Shown here: positions 22,320-33,183 of the stretch, in pieces
Position numbering within the stretch: the first letter of the stretch is position 1
Layout: the number at the start of each line of letters is the position of its first letter
Source: an uncultured Rhizobiaceae bacterium
GTDB lineage: Bacteria; Pseudomonadota; Alphaproteobacteria; Rhizobiales; Rhizobiaceae
Direction: 5' to 3'
Length of the DNA stretch: 64,000 bases
Assembly: GCA_958296345.1 (NCBI GenBank)
Contig: CATQIJ010000013.1
Span: 62,001-126,000 of the forward strand
Program-made: the position numbers and the translations under genes
Notes under the pieces: generated by a model
What the model saw: the letters and a program-made list of their open reading frames with translations, nothing else
Told to the model about the DNA's origin: nothing
Database searches by the model: none

Positions 22320-23251
22320 TAGTGGCTTCCTCCATCCATGCTGCCGATAATATTAAAAAAGTCCGTTGGTGTAACAACAAGGTCATATCCAAGACGGATA
22401 CATACACCTAATACAAGCAAACCTAAGAGCGCGCGAAGTTGCTCGCCTTTAAGTTTATGCCCAGCAGCTGCACCAAATTGAGCTCCAATAACACCGCCCA
22501 CCATCAATATAATTGCTAGTACGACATCAACCGTTTGGTTAGTAGTTGACTGAATTATAGTCGTATAACCGGTCACAAATATAATTTGAAATAATGAGGT
22601 ACCAATCACAACATTTGTTGGGACTCGTAGTAGGTAAATCATTGCTGGAACCATAATGAAGCCACCACCAACACCCATAATAGCAGCAAGGATGCCGACG
22701 AGTGTTCCAAGCATTAAAACTGGTATGACACTTAGATAAAGTTTGGACTTGCGAAAGCGCACTTTCAATGGAAGCTTATGTATCCAACTATCATGCCCTG
22801 ATTTGCGCTTTGTAGGTGTGTCGTCATTTCTGGATTTGCGAATGGCATTTAAGCTTTCAATCGTCATCAAACTACCGATTGAACCCAAGAAAACTACATA
22901 AAGAATGGAGATAATAAGATCGAGCTGGCCAGCACTTCTTAAAGCTGAGAAAACATAAACACCAAAGGTTGATCCAATCAAACCACCGATTAGAAGCATA
23001 ACTCCGAGTTTAACATCCACGGTTCCTTTTCTGAAATGCGCTAACGCACCAGAAAATGACGAAGCAACAATCTGATTTGCTTCAGTTGCAACGGCAACAG
23101 CAGGGGGAATGTTGTAGAAAATCAATAGCGGGGTCATTAAAAAGCCACCACCCACACCAAACATGCCTGACAAGAAGCCAACGGCAGCACCCATTCCAAA
23201 AAGGATAAAAATGTTAACGGACATTTCCGCTATAGGAAGATAGATGCTCAC
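22319..23251 (-). CDS. sulfite exporter TauE/SafE family protein
   Basis: GFLSGMFGVGGGFLMTPLLI and GILAAIMGVGGGFIMVPAMIYLL duplicated motifs. Confidence 0.92.
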   Translation of the reverse strand: MSIYLPIAEMSVNIFILFGMGAAVGFLSGMFGVGGGFLMTPLLIFYNIPPAVAVATEANQIVASSFSGALAHFRKGTVDVKLGVMLLIGGLIGSTFGVYVFSALRSAGQLDLIISILYVVFLGSIGSLMTIESLNAIRKSRNDDTPTKRKSGHDSWIHKLPLKVRFRKSKLYLSVIPVLMLGTLVGILAAIMGVGGGFIMVPAMIYLLRVPTNVVIGTSLFQIIFVTGYTTIIQSTTNQTVDVVLAIILMVGGVIGAQFGAAAGHKLKGEQLRALLGLLVLGVCIRLGYDLVVTPTDFFNIIGSMDGGSH

Positions 23252-23360
23252 AGCATCCTCCAGACAATATATATGGATTCAACACTGATGAGAAAATCTA
23301 TCACCAGCAGGTGTAATTAGCGGTTATTGCGCCTCGAAAAAGCGAATGTCAATGGATGAA

Positions 23361-24037
23361 CTACAGCAGATAACTAAAATAATGGGTCCAGTTAGGATGC
23401 AAACGAGAATTAACGAATACCACTAAGGATTTTACTGTGAACACCTTTGTATTACCAAGGTCGATATGGCCATCATCATAGGTGTATTGATTTAGCTTTG
23501 TAACAGAATTCCCGCCCGCAAGTCCTACCCTACGCTTTGAGCATTCTGCACCCGTACAGATGAAGTTTTGGGCGCGTTTTACATTTGGCTTAATCGACTT
23601 CAACGAAGTACCTTCAATTATACCGAGGTAGTTTACTGGAATGCCTTTTCTTGCCAAGCGATTGGCAATATCACTCACCATGTTGGCACCATAACTAATC
23701 CCGATAAGGTTTATTGGCTCGTTTGGATTACGCTTATATCTGGCTTCAATGTCTTTCAGAATATTTGGTTTGATAATCCGATTGCCTTCAATCGAAGTAA
23801 TATAACTAAAGACTTTTGCACCTGGTATTTTTTGCCCAGATTATTCATACCATATCCAATAAATGGCACAGCACTAGCCAATCCATTTACGATATAAGTC
23901 CTAGCTTGTGCTTGAGGTGTTATGAGGCTAGTAGCGATTGTTGCAAACAATACAGCCAAGAAGCTCTTACCAAAGGATTTAATCATCAAACTCTCTCCTA
24001 ATACGAATCTCTTGCCCCAACGTAAGTAATGTAACAA
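23361..24037 (-). CDS. secreted alpha/beta-hydrolase-like hypothetical protein, frame-disrupted as given
   Basis: Signal peptide in ORF 24037..23756; another frame in the gap reads NLIGISYGANMVSDIANRLARKGIPVNYLG (GxSxG), continuing in ORF 23681..23361. Confidence 0.55.
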
Positions 24038-24089
24038 GTTTCATAAAATTATTGAAGTGAATTATTATTGAACATGGTTGAAAACCATA

Positions 24090-24473
24090 TTATTCTTTGG
24101 GTAATTTTTTACCCTTTTTGACGAAGAAAAACAAAAGAGGAATGCACCCAACAATTGTTAGGCTAATTAATATCCACCACTTGGAAAAGCCAGTATCTTG
24201 AATTCTTCGCATTGCGACTGTCAAAGTCGGAATTATCAAAAGAAGCAAGCTTATAATTGAAAGCCATTTTGGTGTGTCTTGATCAAAGGCCATAAGCTCT
24301 TCACCATTTAAGGCGCCTATCAAGGGCCCAAGATAAGCCCCGTCAATGATTAGTGTTATGCATAAAAAGACACTGACAAACAGTAACCAAAACCAAAAAT
24401 CACCTCTGCTTGAAACATCAGACGTATTCACGTAATTACGGAAACCGTTTTTGATAGCCTTTATAAGTCTCAT
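24090..24473 (-). CDS. DUF805 domain-containing membrane protein
   Basis: Short 3-4 TM protein with RGDFWFWLLF and MRRIQDTGFSKWW motifs. Confidence 0.85.
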   Translation of the reverse strand: MRLIKAIKNGFRNYVNTSDVSSRGDFWFWLLFVSVFLCITLIIDGAYLGPLIGALNGEELMAFDQDTPKWLSIISLLLLIIPTLTVAMRRIQDTGFSKWWILISLTIVGCIPLLFFFVKKGKKLPKE

Positions 24474-24499
24474 GTAAAAATCTTCACTTGCATCTTAAA

Positions 24500-27400
24500 T
24501 TAAATAGCTACAGCTCTAAGTGCCTGTAAAAACTTATCATCAATACGACCATTAACTGGCAAGCCAGACTTTTGTTGGAAAGCTGCTATCGCATTACGGG
24601 TTTTTTGCCCCATAAGACCATCTGCAACACCTGCATTAAAACCGACTTTTGACAATAAAGCTTGTGTTTGTGCAATTGTATTTCGGTCAATTTTTAAGCT
24701 TCCTGCCGATGCAACCGCTTGTGGTGATTTCCATGCTTCATTTACAGCTACTTCATTTGCAGCTTGAACAGCTTCTAGCGGCACCCAGTCTTTTACCAGT
24801 GCTTTTGCAATTTCTAATTGATCAGGTTGAATTGCATTTGCAATTACATCACGTTTACTGCCTGCATCTTTGTCACCAGCTTTGGCTGCTATTGCGAACC
24901 ATTTGTATGCTTCGATAAGATTAACTTCAGTGCCAAAACCTTTAGTGTGGAAAATGCCTGCATTCACCTGACTATCGCGCACGCCATAATCTGCAGCATT
25001 ACTAAACCATTTGAACGCTTCGCTCATGTCTGGGTTAGCAGATAGTGCATTTGGCGTTGCTGTTAAAACAGCAAGATTATGCATTGCTATTATGTTTCCA
25101 CCTTTTGCAGCTTGTTTATACCATTCAGCCGCTACGGATGGATTTTTCTCAATCCCAAGACCTTTTTCATTGAAATTACCAATGATGTATTGTGCAGGAG
25201 CAAAGCCCATGTTGGCTGCGCGCTCATACCACTGTGATGCTTTTACTAGATCCTTTTCAGTACCAATCCCATTAGTGTAACGTCTGCCAATTTCAAAAAG
25301 TGCCGCAGGCTCACTTTTTTGAACTGCCTGCTTTAATTCTGTAGATGCGAAATTTAATTCATCTGTCTTAATAAAACTGGCAGGTGCTGGATTTTCATTT
25401 AAATTAACGCTCGCAAGATTAACTTCTTGTGGCTCTAAGTTTGTTGTCTCTAAAGGCTGAACATCTGAAACAACGGCCACTGCGGCGGCACTATCCTCTA
25501 CTACTTCAACTGGTGAGACAGTATCTTGTGATGGAATAGCAGCAACGGGTTGAATTTCTTGGCTGACAGTTTCTTCGATTACGACAGTATTATCTACAGC
25601 TGCAATTTCTGCATCGTTCCCACCAAAGAATTGTGATGCTAGCGTGCCAGCTAAGGTTACAAACATCACTGCCGCAGCAGCCATAATGATTACTTTTTTG
25701 CGCTTAGCAAAAAGCTCTGGAAGTGAAGCTAAAAGGCCTGTTTTAGTTTTTTCTTCGATCTCTTCCTCAACATCACCTGCTTCTTGTGCTGCAGCTTGCG
25801 CAGCTCTTCTAGCCGCAGCAATAAAGTCGGTACCAGATGCTTCAACATCTGCGCCTTTGTTCTTACGGCGATCATTTGCCTGCCGTACTAACGCTGCTAA
25901 ATCAGGGCCGCCAGTACCTGGCTCTAAGGCAACATCAGGTCCTGAATGCGCTTCTATACGATCTCTAAAGTCTGGTAATTCCTCCATCGCCAAATCAGGT
26001 GTATTAACGTCAGGAAGACTAGGTGCTTCAGCTATTTGAGCAGCTTCTTCCACAGCAACCTGAACATCTCCTACTGTTGCTGTTTCTAAAATAGGTTCAA
26101 TGATTGGCTCGTTAGCAATCTCCTCTATTTTATCATCGAAGATAACAGGCGCATCAACTTGTTGTGGTTCAGCGCTTAATCGTGCAGCTTTAACCAAATC
26201 AGCAGCTGGATTGCGGGCCTTTTTCACTTCTTCAACTGGCTCAACAAAAGTTTCAACTTCTGTTTCAATTGATGGAGGTGTTTCGTTTGTTTGGACGGGT
26301 TTTTGTTGCGCAGACTCAGGCTCTGCTACATAAGAAGGCATCACTTGTGCTGTATTATTATCATAACCTGCAAGCCCAGATTCTATTTTACCTAAGCGCT
26401 GAACCATTAAGTCTAGTGTTTGAGTAACAGCGCCGAATGCTTCAATATTTGTTGAATTATTCGTTTCTGTCTGGTGATTTAATTGCGCAAGAAGCTCTGA
26501 CATAGAGCTTAGTACACTCGTATCAATTTGTGAGTTGCCCGCCGCCATTTGGGGCATAGCTTGAACTGACATTTTTACAGCGTCTTCTGCCGCTTTAGTA
26601 GCAAGTTCAATCGTAATATCACGATTAGCACCCATCTGTTCTTCAATACCGCTAAGACGGTTTACAATTGGGTCTAACGATACTTCGCTTTGCGATTGTG
26701 TAAGACCTAACGGGTTGGAGTTTAGTTGATTTGAAATTTCTGATAATTGATTTTCAATAGACGCAAATTGCCCTGCTGGCATATTTTCTGCTGAAGGCTG
26801 TGATAGCTGATCGATTGCACCAGCAATTTGCTCAAGCTGCTGAATAATAACTTCGTTTGCGCCGCTGCTATCTTGTTCAGTTACGGGTGAAGGCGTTGAA
26901 AGCTTATCAATAGCACCTGAAATTTGTTCAAGCTGCTGAGTAATTAAGTTACCAGATACATCATTTTGCGAATTGCCTATTTGCTCAACCAATTCATCCA
27001 TTCGCATAAGTAGTGCATTGTTTTCTACACCACTTAAAGGCGTTGATGTCGAGACAGATGATAGGTTTTCTAACTTTTCAGATAAAGCACCAATTTGAGC
27101 TTCCATATTATTCAAATCAGGTGAATTTGCATTCATCAGGCTAGCAATATCAGATAGTTTTTCTTCTAATCTTTCAAAGCCCGAATTGTCTAGTTGTGGG
27201 CTTGAAGTGTTATTAGCATCAATGGTTTTTGCAATATCTGAAACACGAGCTTCAATGCGTTCAAGATTGTTGAAACTGCCGTCATTTAAAGAAAGGGCTA
27301 CAACTGCTCTTGTTATTTCTTCAAGACGCATTTCAACGTTTGTCAGATCCGTTTGCGATGACTCTGGCGTGTTTTTTTCTAGATTATCTATGACTTGCTG

Positions 27401-28264
27401 TAATTGTGAAACCTGTTGTAAAACTTCGTTGTGATTATTTTCTATTGTGCTTACGTAGAGGTCAGGCGTTGCGATAGAAGTCTGCAACGCATTGTGCATA
27501 TCATCCAAACGTTTGGTAATATCACTGTGGCTTGCTTCAAGCGTTTTTGCATAGTGGTTTGGATTATTTAAGGTCGCGTCTATTGATTGCTTAACATCAA
27601 TGATTTGTTGTGAAAGCTCTTTATGACTTACTTCCAGAGCAGATGAAAATACGGAATTATCTATCGAAAGATTTTGTGAGCCCTCAAGCTGTTGCATGAT
27701 TGCTCTGTAATTTGCTGAGAGCGTTTCTTGAATAGTTTCCAAGCTTCTATCTGAGACACTTGATTGAGAAATACCAGCAATTGACGCCTTCAAACCCTGA
27801 AGTTCTGTATTAATATGGTTGTAATGTTGTTTTAAAGCTTCATTTTGCTGGTTACGACTAGCTGAATTTGCATTGTTAATTGAGTGCAACTTAGAACTCA
27901 TTTGTTCTAACGCTGATTTAATCGTGTCCAACTGTGGATTAGCCGCGCCTTCGTTACTTGGCGCATTGTATGGATTGTCCATTGCCATATTTGATGCGAC
28001 ATAGTGATTTACTGCAGGTTGTTGAAAACTAGGTTGTGGTTGATGAAAGCCAGAACTTGGCTGCGGTTGAGGGAAGCCATGGTTTGAGCCATACTCATTA
28101 AATTGCTGCCCAGCTGATTGTTGATACTGCAAAGCATCTAATCTGCGTTGAATTTCATCAACTTCATTACCAATAGCATGAGGGTTTTGAAAATTATTCA
28201 TACCGCCAAAATTACTAGCTTGTTGCTGTGTAAGTTTGTTTAATTGTGACCTTGCCCTACGCAT
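24500..28264 (-). CDS. PodJ-like polar-development protein: long N-terminal coiled-coil region, one TM, Sel1 repeats, C-terminal peptidoglycan-binding domain
   Basis: Intact 1254 aa ORF; repeated LEQISGAIDKLS/LEEKLSDIA coiled-coil blocks; TM KKVIIMAAAAVMFVTLAGTLA; Sel1 repeats (ALFEIGRRYTNGIGTEKDLVKASQWYERAANMG...); C-terminal PG-binding (VGFNAGVADGLMGQKTRNAIAAFQQKSGLPVNG). Confidence 0.82.
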   Translation of the reverse strand: MRRARSQLNKLTQQQASNFGGMNNFQNPHAIGNEVDEIQRRLDALQYQQSAGQQFNEYGSNHGFPQPQPSSGFHQPQPSFQQPAVNHYVASNMAMDNPYNAPSNEGAANPQLDTIKSALEQMSSKLHSINNANSASRNQQNEALKQHYNHINTELQGLKASIAGISQSSVSDRSLETIQETLSANYRAIMQQLEGSQNLSIDNSVFSSALEVSHKELSQQIIDVKQSIDATLNNPNHYAKTLEASHSDITKRLDDMHNALQTSIATPDLYVSTIENNHNEVLQQVSQLQQVIDNLEKNTPESSQTDLTNVEMRLEEITRAVVALSLNDGSFNNLERIEARVSDIAKTIDANNTSSPQLDNSGFERLEEKLSDIASLMNANSPDLNNMEAQIGALSEKLENLSSVSTSTPLSGVENNALLMRMDELVEQIGNSQNDVSGNLITQQLEQISGAIDKLSTPSPVTEQDSSGANEVIIQQLEQIAGAIDQLSQPSAENMPAGQFASIENQLSEISNQLNSNPLGLTQSQSEVSLDPIVNRLSGIEEQMGANRDITIELATKAAEDAVKMSVQAMPQMAAGNSQIDTSVLSSMSELLAQLNHQTETNNSTNIEAFGAVTQTLDLMVQRLGKIESGLAGYDNNTAQVMPSYVAEPESAQQKPVQTNETPPSIETEVETFVEPVEEVKKARNPAADLVKAARLSAEPQQVDAPVIFDDKIEEIANEPIIEPILETATVGDVQVAVEEAAQIAEAPSLPDVNTPDLAMEELPDFRDRIEAHSGPDVALEPGTGGPDLAALVRQANDRRKNKGADVEASGTDFIAAARRAAQAAAQEAGDVEEEIEEKTKTGLLASLPELFAKRKKVIIMAAAAVMFVTLAGTLASQFFGGNDAEIAAVDNTVVIEETVSQEIQPVAAIPSQDTVSPVEVVEDSAAAVAVVSDVQPLETTNLEPQEVNLASVNLNENPAPASFIKTDELNFASTELKQAVQKSEPAALFEIGRRYTNGIGTEKDLVKASQWYERAANMGFAPAQYIIGNFNEKGLGIEKNPSVAAEWYKQAAKGGNIIAMHNLAVLTATPNALSANPDMSEAFKWFSNAADYGVRDSQVNAGIFHTKGFGTEVNLIEAYKWFAIAAKAGDKDAGSKRDVIANAIQPDQLEIAKALVKDWVPLEAVQAANEVAVNEAWKSPQAVASAGSLKIDRNTIAQTQALLSKVGFNAGVADGLMGQKTRNAIAAFQQKSGLPVNGRIDDKFLQALRAVAI

Positions 28265-28550
28265 TCAGGATAACCTGTTCTTACTTATTAAAACTATTTC
28301 AAAAGAAATTTCGAATCTCTTAAGAGACAGCTTTTACAAAACAGGGTAAACAATGCGTTAATTGTTAAGGATTTCGTTACGAAAAATTTATCACTTTTTT
28401 AATTTAATTATTTTTTGGGCTCTTTTAATTGCCTTATTTAATTATTCTCAGTAAAATAATATTCACTCTTTCTTTGGCTCGAGGTGCTTTGAATATTTTT
28501 TCAATTGTGTTAAAGGTTGCTTAGAAACCCAAAATAATAAATTATCCTCC

Positions 28551-29006
28551 ATGGCTGGTACAATAGGAATAACAATGGGCTATATAACTGCTCAGTCGAT
28601 GCTAGAAAATCTCGTAGAGAATTTTGCTGATAATACGACTGAAAAAAAAGAAATTTATAGAATTGGCGATTTAGCTCGTGAATTCGATGTAAGTCTTAGA
28701 ACCTTACGTTTTTATGAAGATCGAGGCCTAATAAGCCCTAAGCGGTCTGGTTCTACGCGAATTTATTCAATTGAAGATAGAAAACGTTTAAAGATCATAA
28801 TTTTAGCTAAAAACGTTGGGTTTTCTCTGATTGACATTGAGTCACTTCTTAAACTCTATGACGATGATGACAACAAACAAGAAGTCAGTGTTCTTGTTGA
28901 GAAATTCAAAGAACAATTTGCGCGACTAACTGATCAAAAAAATGAGTTAGAGAACTCTATTGCCGAATTAGGTAATGCAATTAGCTTCCTTGAAGGCAAA
29001 TCTTAA
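28551..29006 (+). CDS. MerR family transcriptional regulator
   Basis: YRIGDLAREFDVSLRTLRFYEDRGLISPKRSGSTRIYS; real start may be 28575 or later. Confidence 0.92.
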   Translation: MAGTIGITMGYITAQSMLENLVENFADNTTEKKEIYRIGDLAREFDVSLRTLRFYEDRGLISPKRSGSTRIYSIEDRKRLKIIILAKNVGFSLIDIESLLKLYDDDDNKQEVSVLVEKFKEQFARLTDQKNELENSIAELGNAISFLEGKS

Positions 29007-29054
29007 ACCAAATATTCAATTTTAGATGTGAAATATCACAAATAAATTACCTTC

Positions 29055-29084
29055 TACTTTAATTTTGACGTTTACGTTAAAGTA
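29055..29084. promoter_or_regulatory. candidate MerR-type operator upstream of beta-oxidation operon
   Basis: 8-bp inverted repeat TACTTTAA/TTAAAGTA flanking TTTTGACGTTTACG, between the merR gene and the acyl-CoA dehydrogenase gene. Confidence 0.45.
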
Positions 29085-29214
29085 ATAATCTGCTTATATC
29101 TTCTCCTAGAAACATTATTGGTCGTATCAATACCCAATAGTGCTCTATTATTTACGTCTGGTAGCCAATAAGATTTCAGGCTAGCATCTTTGTATTGTTT
29201 GAGGAGAAACAGTA

Positions 29215-31011
29215 ATGCCAAGTTATTCAGCGCCAATTCAAGACACTCTTTATATTCTAAATGATATTCTTAATATCGACCGATATAATAATCTACCAGG
29301 CTTTGAGGACGCAACGCCTGATCTGATTGAGACAATCCTTGGTGAAGCAGCAAAACTTAGTGAAGAAGTACTTCAACCAGTAAATTTCTCCGGTGACCGT
29401 GAAGGTTGTACGCGCCATGAAGATGGATCAGTTACAACGCCTAAAGGCTTCAAAGAGGCTTATGAAACTTACAAAGAAGGTGGCTGGATGGGGCTTGCTG
29501 CTGATCCTGAATATGGCGGACAAGGGCTTCCATACACGCTACACACGGCAATTGGTGAATACCTATCTTCTGCAAACCAAGCTTTTGCAATGTATCCTGG
29601 CCTCACCCAAGGCGCGATTGCCGCAATGCAAGTTCATGCGTCTGACGACTTAAAGCAAAAATTCTTACCAAAAATGATTGATGGTACTTGGACAGGTACA
29701 ATGAACCTAACCGAGCCTCATAGCGGCACAGATCTTGGTATGCTGCGCACAAAAGCTATACCAGTTGGCGATGGCTCATACAAAATTTCTGGCCAGAAAA
29801 TTTTCATCTCTGCGGGTGAACATGATATGGCGGAAAATATTATTCACCTCGTGATTGCACGTATTGAAGGCGCACCTGAGGGTATTAAAGGCATTACACT
29901 TTTTGTTGTACCTAAGTTCAAAGTCAATGATGATGGAACACTTGGGGAGACAAATGGCGTTTCTTGTGGTTCTATTGACGAGAAAATGGGCATCCATGCT
30001 AACTCAACCTGTGTTTTGAACCATGATGAAGCTATTGGCTACATGATTGGTGAAGAAAATAAAGGCCTGAAAGCAATGTTCATCATGATGAACGAAGCTC
30101 GCCTAGGCGTTGGCCTTCAAGGCTTATCTCAGTCAGAAGCTGCTTATCAAAATGCTGCAATCTATGCGAAAGAACGCATTCAGGGCCGCGCCTTAACGGG
30201 TGCTGCTGAACCTGATAAAAAAGCTGATCCACTTCTTGTGCATCCAGACATTCGTCGTATGTTGATGAACATCAAGTCATTTAACGAAGCAGCCAGAACA
30301 TTGATGTTATGGACTGCCCTAAAAGGCGATATTTCACATCGTTCAACATCAGAAGAAGAACGCGAAGCTGCCGATGACCTCATGGGCTTACTTACCCCCA
30401 TTATTAAAGGTGTGCTGACAGACAAAGGCTTTGAAAACTGCGTCAATGCACAACAGGTCTTTGGTGGCCATGGGTACATTGAAGAATGGGGCATGAGCCA
30501 GTTTGTACGCGATGCTCGTATTGCCCAAATTTATGAAGGCGCTAATGGCGTTCAAGCACTTGACCTTGTAGGTCGCAAACTCCCTGCAAATGGCGGACGT
30601 GCAATGCGTGCCTTTATGGAAGAGGTTAGCGGCTTCACGAAGAAGCATATGGATAATGAAGCCATGCAGCCTTATACAAAGCCATTGCGTGATGGGGTTA
30701 AAAAACTTGAGGCAGCAACTATGTGGTTGATGCAAAATGGTATGCAAAACCCAAATAATGCGGGCGCCGCATCAACAGACTTCATGCATCTATTTGGCCT
30801 TGTTGCGCTTGGTTATATGTGGGGTTTAATGGCTGAAAAATCGCAAGAAGCAATTCAAAGTGGCGTTGGCGACTTAAAAGAATTTCATGAAAATAAACTG
30901 ATCACAGCGCGTTATTTTATGGAGCGTGTCATGCCAGAAAGCGCAGCTCATCTAGCACGCATTGAAAGCGGCTGTGAGAGCATGATGTCGCTTGAAGCTG
31001 AAGCATTTTAA
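29215..31011 (+). CDS. acyl-CoA dehydrogenase with C-terminal domain (FadE-like)
   Basis: 598 aa; MNLTEPHSGTDLGMLRTKA, QVFGGHGYIEEWGMSQFVRDARI motifs. Confidence 0.93.
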   Translation: MPSYSAPIQDTLYILNDILNIDRYNNLPGFEDATPDLIETILGEAAKLSEEVLQPVNFSGDREGCTRHEDGSVTTPKGFKEAYETYKEGGWMGLAADPEYGGQGLPYTLHTAIGEYLSSANQAFAMYPGLTQGAIAAMQVHASDDLKQKFLPKMIDGTWTGTMNLTEPHSGTDLGMLRTKAIPVGDGSYKISGQKIFISAGEHDMAENIIHLVIARIEGAPEGIKGITLFVVPKFKVNDDGTLGETNGVSCGSIDEKMGIHANSTCVLNHDEAIGYMIGEENKGLKAMFIMMNEARLGVGLQGLSQSEAAYQNAAIYAKERIQGRALTGAAEPDKKADPLLVHPDIRRMLMNIKSFNEAARTLMLWTALKGDISHRSTSEEEREAADDLMGLLTPIIKGVLTDKGFENCVNAQQVFGGHGYIEEWGMSQFVRDARIAQIYEGANGVQALDLVGRKLPANGGRAMRAFMEEVSGFTKKHMDNEAMQPYTKPLRDGVKKLEAATMWLMQNGMQNPNNAGAASTDFMHLFGLVALGYMWGLMAEKSQEAIQSGVGDLKEFHENKLITARYFMERVMPESAAHLARIESGCESMMSLEAEAF

Positions 31012-31035
31012 GCAATCCAAAATAAGGTCAACCGA

Positions 31036-32206
31036 ATGACAACTCCGCAAGAAGTTCTCAATTCCCCTACTCCCTCATGGCATGATGAAGATTATGTCAT
31101 GGTTAGGAATATGGCTGGTCGGTTCATGGAAACTGAAATAGCGCCAAACTACGAGCAGTATGAAAAAGATGAAATCGTCCCTCGTTCTGTTTGGGAAAAA
31201 GCTGGCGCGAATGGACTTCTTTGCGCTTCAGCACCCGAAGAGTTTGGCGGCGGCGGTGCAAGTTATGCACAAGAGTCGGCAATCATAGAAGCAATTTCCC
31301 ATATAATGGCGTCGATGGATTTGGCATCGCTTTACACTCGGGCATTGTTGCCCCCTACATTACTGAATACGGAACGGATGAACAAAAGCAACGTTGGTTA
31401 CCTAGATTAGCAACTGGTGAATTGATTGGTGCGATTGCAATGACAGAACCAGGTGCTGGTTCTGATCTGCAAGGGGTAAAGACATCCGCTGTAAAAGACG
31501 GCAATCAATACCGTATAAACGGCTCTAAAACTTTCATAACAAACGGACAGAATGCCAATCTTATTATTGTTGTTGCAAAAACGGATCCTTCATCAGGCGC
31601 AAAAGGTACTTCTTTGATGATCGTCGAAACAGACGAAGTTGAAGGTTTTGAGCGTGGTCGTAACCTTGATAAAATAGGTTACAAAGCGAACGACACATCA
31701 GAGCTTTTTTTCAATGACGTAAAAGTACCCACGGCAAATTTGCTAGGCCATGAAGAAGGTAAAGGGTTCTTCCAATTAATGAGTCAACTTCCACAAGAAC
31801 GCTTGATTATTGCAAACCAAGCAATGGCTCAATTGAGTTGGCACTATCGCTTACGATTGATTATGTCAAAGAACGAAAGGCTTTCGGCAAGAGCATCATG
31901 GATTTTCAAAATACACAATTCAAACTTGCTGCGCTAAAATCAGAAGCAACCATGGCTAAGGCTTTTGACAATCAATGTGTTGAGCAACACCTAAAAAATG
32001 AACTCGATACCACCACTGCATCAATGGCAAAATATCTACTAATGGATTTGCAAGGTAAAGTGATGGATGAATGCTTGCAGCTGTTTGGTGGCTATGGCTT
32101 TATGAATGAATACCCAATTGCACGTCTTTACCGTGATGCACGTGTACAAAGAATTTATGGTGGGACTAATGAGATCATGAAAGTTCTCATCTCCCGCACA
32201 CTTTAA
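31036..32206 (+). CDS. acyl-CoA dehydrogenase, frame-disrupted as given
   Basis: ORFs 31036..31410, 31191..31937, 31838..32206 concatenate to one ACAD (AIAMTEPGAGSDLQGVKT, QLFGGYGFMNEYPIARLYRDARV); breaks near 31302-31310 and 31830-31840. Confidence 0.9.
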
Positions 32207-32219
32207 GATAGGACTTAAA

Positions 32220-32531
32220 ATGCCAAAAGGATATTGGATTGCCCATGTGGGTTCGGATAATAAAGCAGCTTTTACATCTGATGAGTACAAAGCCTATGTG
32301 GAGGGTGCCGGCCCATCATTCGTTGAATATAATGGAAAATTTCTAGCTCGAGGTGGTGCTTTCGAGCTTGTAGAAGGTCGCAACCTTGGCACACGTCATG
32401 TCGTGATAGAATTTCCTTCATTGGACGATGCCAAAGCCTGTTACAATTCAGAAGCCTATGCTCAAGCGAAACAACATCGCAGAGCTGTATCCAAAGCGAC
32501 CATAATTTTACTTGAGGGATTTGACGGCTAA
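32220..32531 (+). CDS. DUF1330 domain-containing protein
   Basis: KGYWIAHVGSDNKAAFTSDEYKAY...RGGAFELVEG...RHVVIEFPSLDDAKACYNSEAYAQAK. Confidence 0.9.
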   Translation: MPKGYWIAHVGSDNKAAFTSDEYKAYVEGAGPSFVEYNGKFLARGGAFELVEGRNLGTRHVVIEFPSLDDAKACYNSEAYAQAKQHRRAVSKATIILLEGFDG

Positions 32532-33166
32532 TGGTTGATTATACTCTCAAATGTTTTGCTGAATCCGAAAATGCTTATAAAGCTGCATTAATCTTGCAGC
32601 TTTGTGACGCTAATTGGGATACCGAGTGGGTCGTTTTTTTTCATGGTGAAAGTAAATCTGATGGGTTCCTTGATCTTAATTCTATGGCCGAAGTGCCGGT
32701 CCTGATTGATCACACAAATAATGGTAATGCAATTAGTCAGTCTGCTGTTATTTTGATGCATCTGGCAGACCGTTTTGGAAAATTTGTTCCGGACAATCGA
32801 GCAGATGAACTGGAGATGATGCGATGGTTATTTTTTGATAATCACAAACTCACATCTTACACTGCTACTTATCGTTTTCTGAGTCGTTTCATGAACAAGG
32901 ATGGCGAACCTGAAGCGGAATTTATGAAAGCTCGTATGCTTGGCAGCTTTAAAATATTTAACAGACATTTAGAAAATCATGACTGGGTTGCAGCTAATCA
33001 ACCAACCCTAGCTGATATTTCTACCTGCGGATATTTGTTCTGGCCTGATCATTTTAACGTAACGTGGGACGATTATTCCGGCATCAAACAATGGCTCGCA
33101 CGTATACAAGAATTACCTAATTGGGCAGCACCCGAAGCATTGCTTCCTGTTGGCCCTAAAGAATAA
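32531..33166 (+). CDS. glutathione S-transferase family protein
   Basis: Thioredoxin-like N-domain (EVPVLIDHTNNGNAISQSAVILMHLAD) and GST C-domain (PTLADISTCGY). Confidence 0.85.
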   Translation: MVDYTLKCFAESENAYKAALILQLCDANWDTEWVVFFHGESKSDGFLDLNSMAEVPVLIDHTNNGNAISQSAVILMHLADRFGKFVPDNRADELEMMRWLFFDNHKLTSYTATYRFLSRFMNKDGEPEAEFMKARMLGSFKIFNRHLENHDWVAANQPTLADISTCGYLFWPDHFNVTWDDYSGIKQWLARIQELPNWAAPEALLPVGPKE

Positions 33167-33183
33167 ATCAAAAGGAGGCCAAA

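Noticed and set aside
25300-26400. Antisense ORFs over the PodJ-like gene (25644..26039, 26100..26333)
   Set aside because: Low-complexity Ala/Ser-rich translations of the opposite strand of a repetitive coding region.
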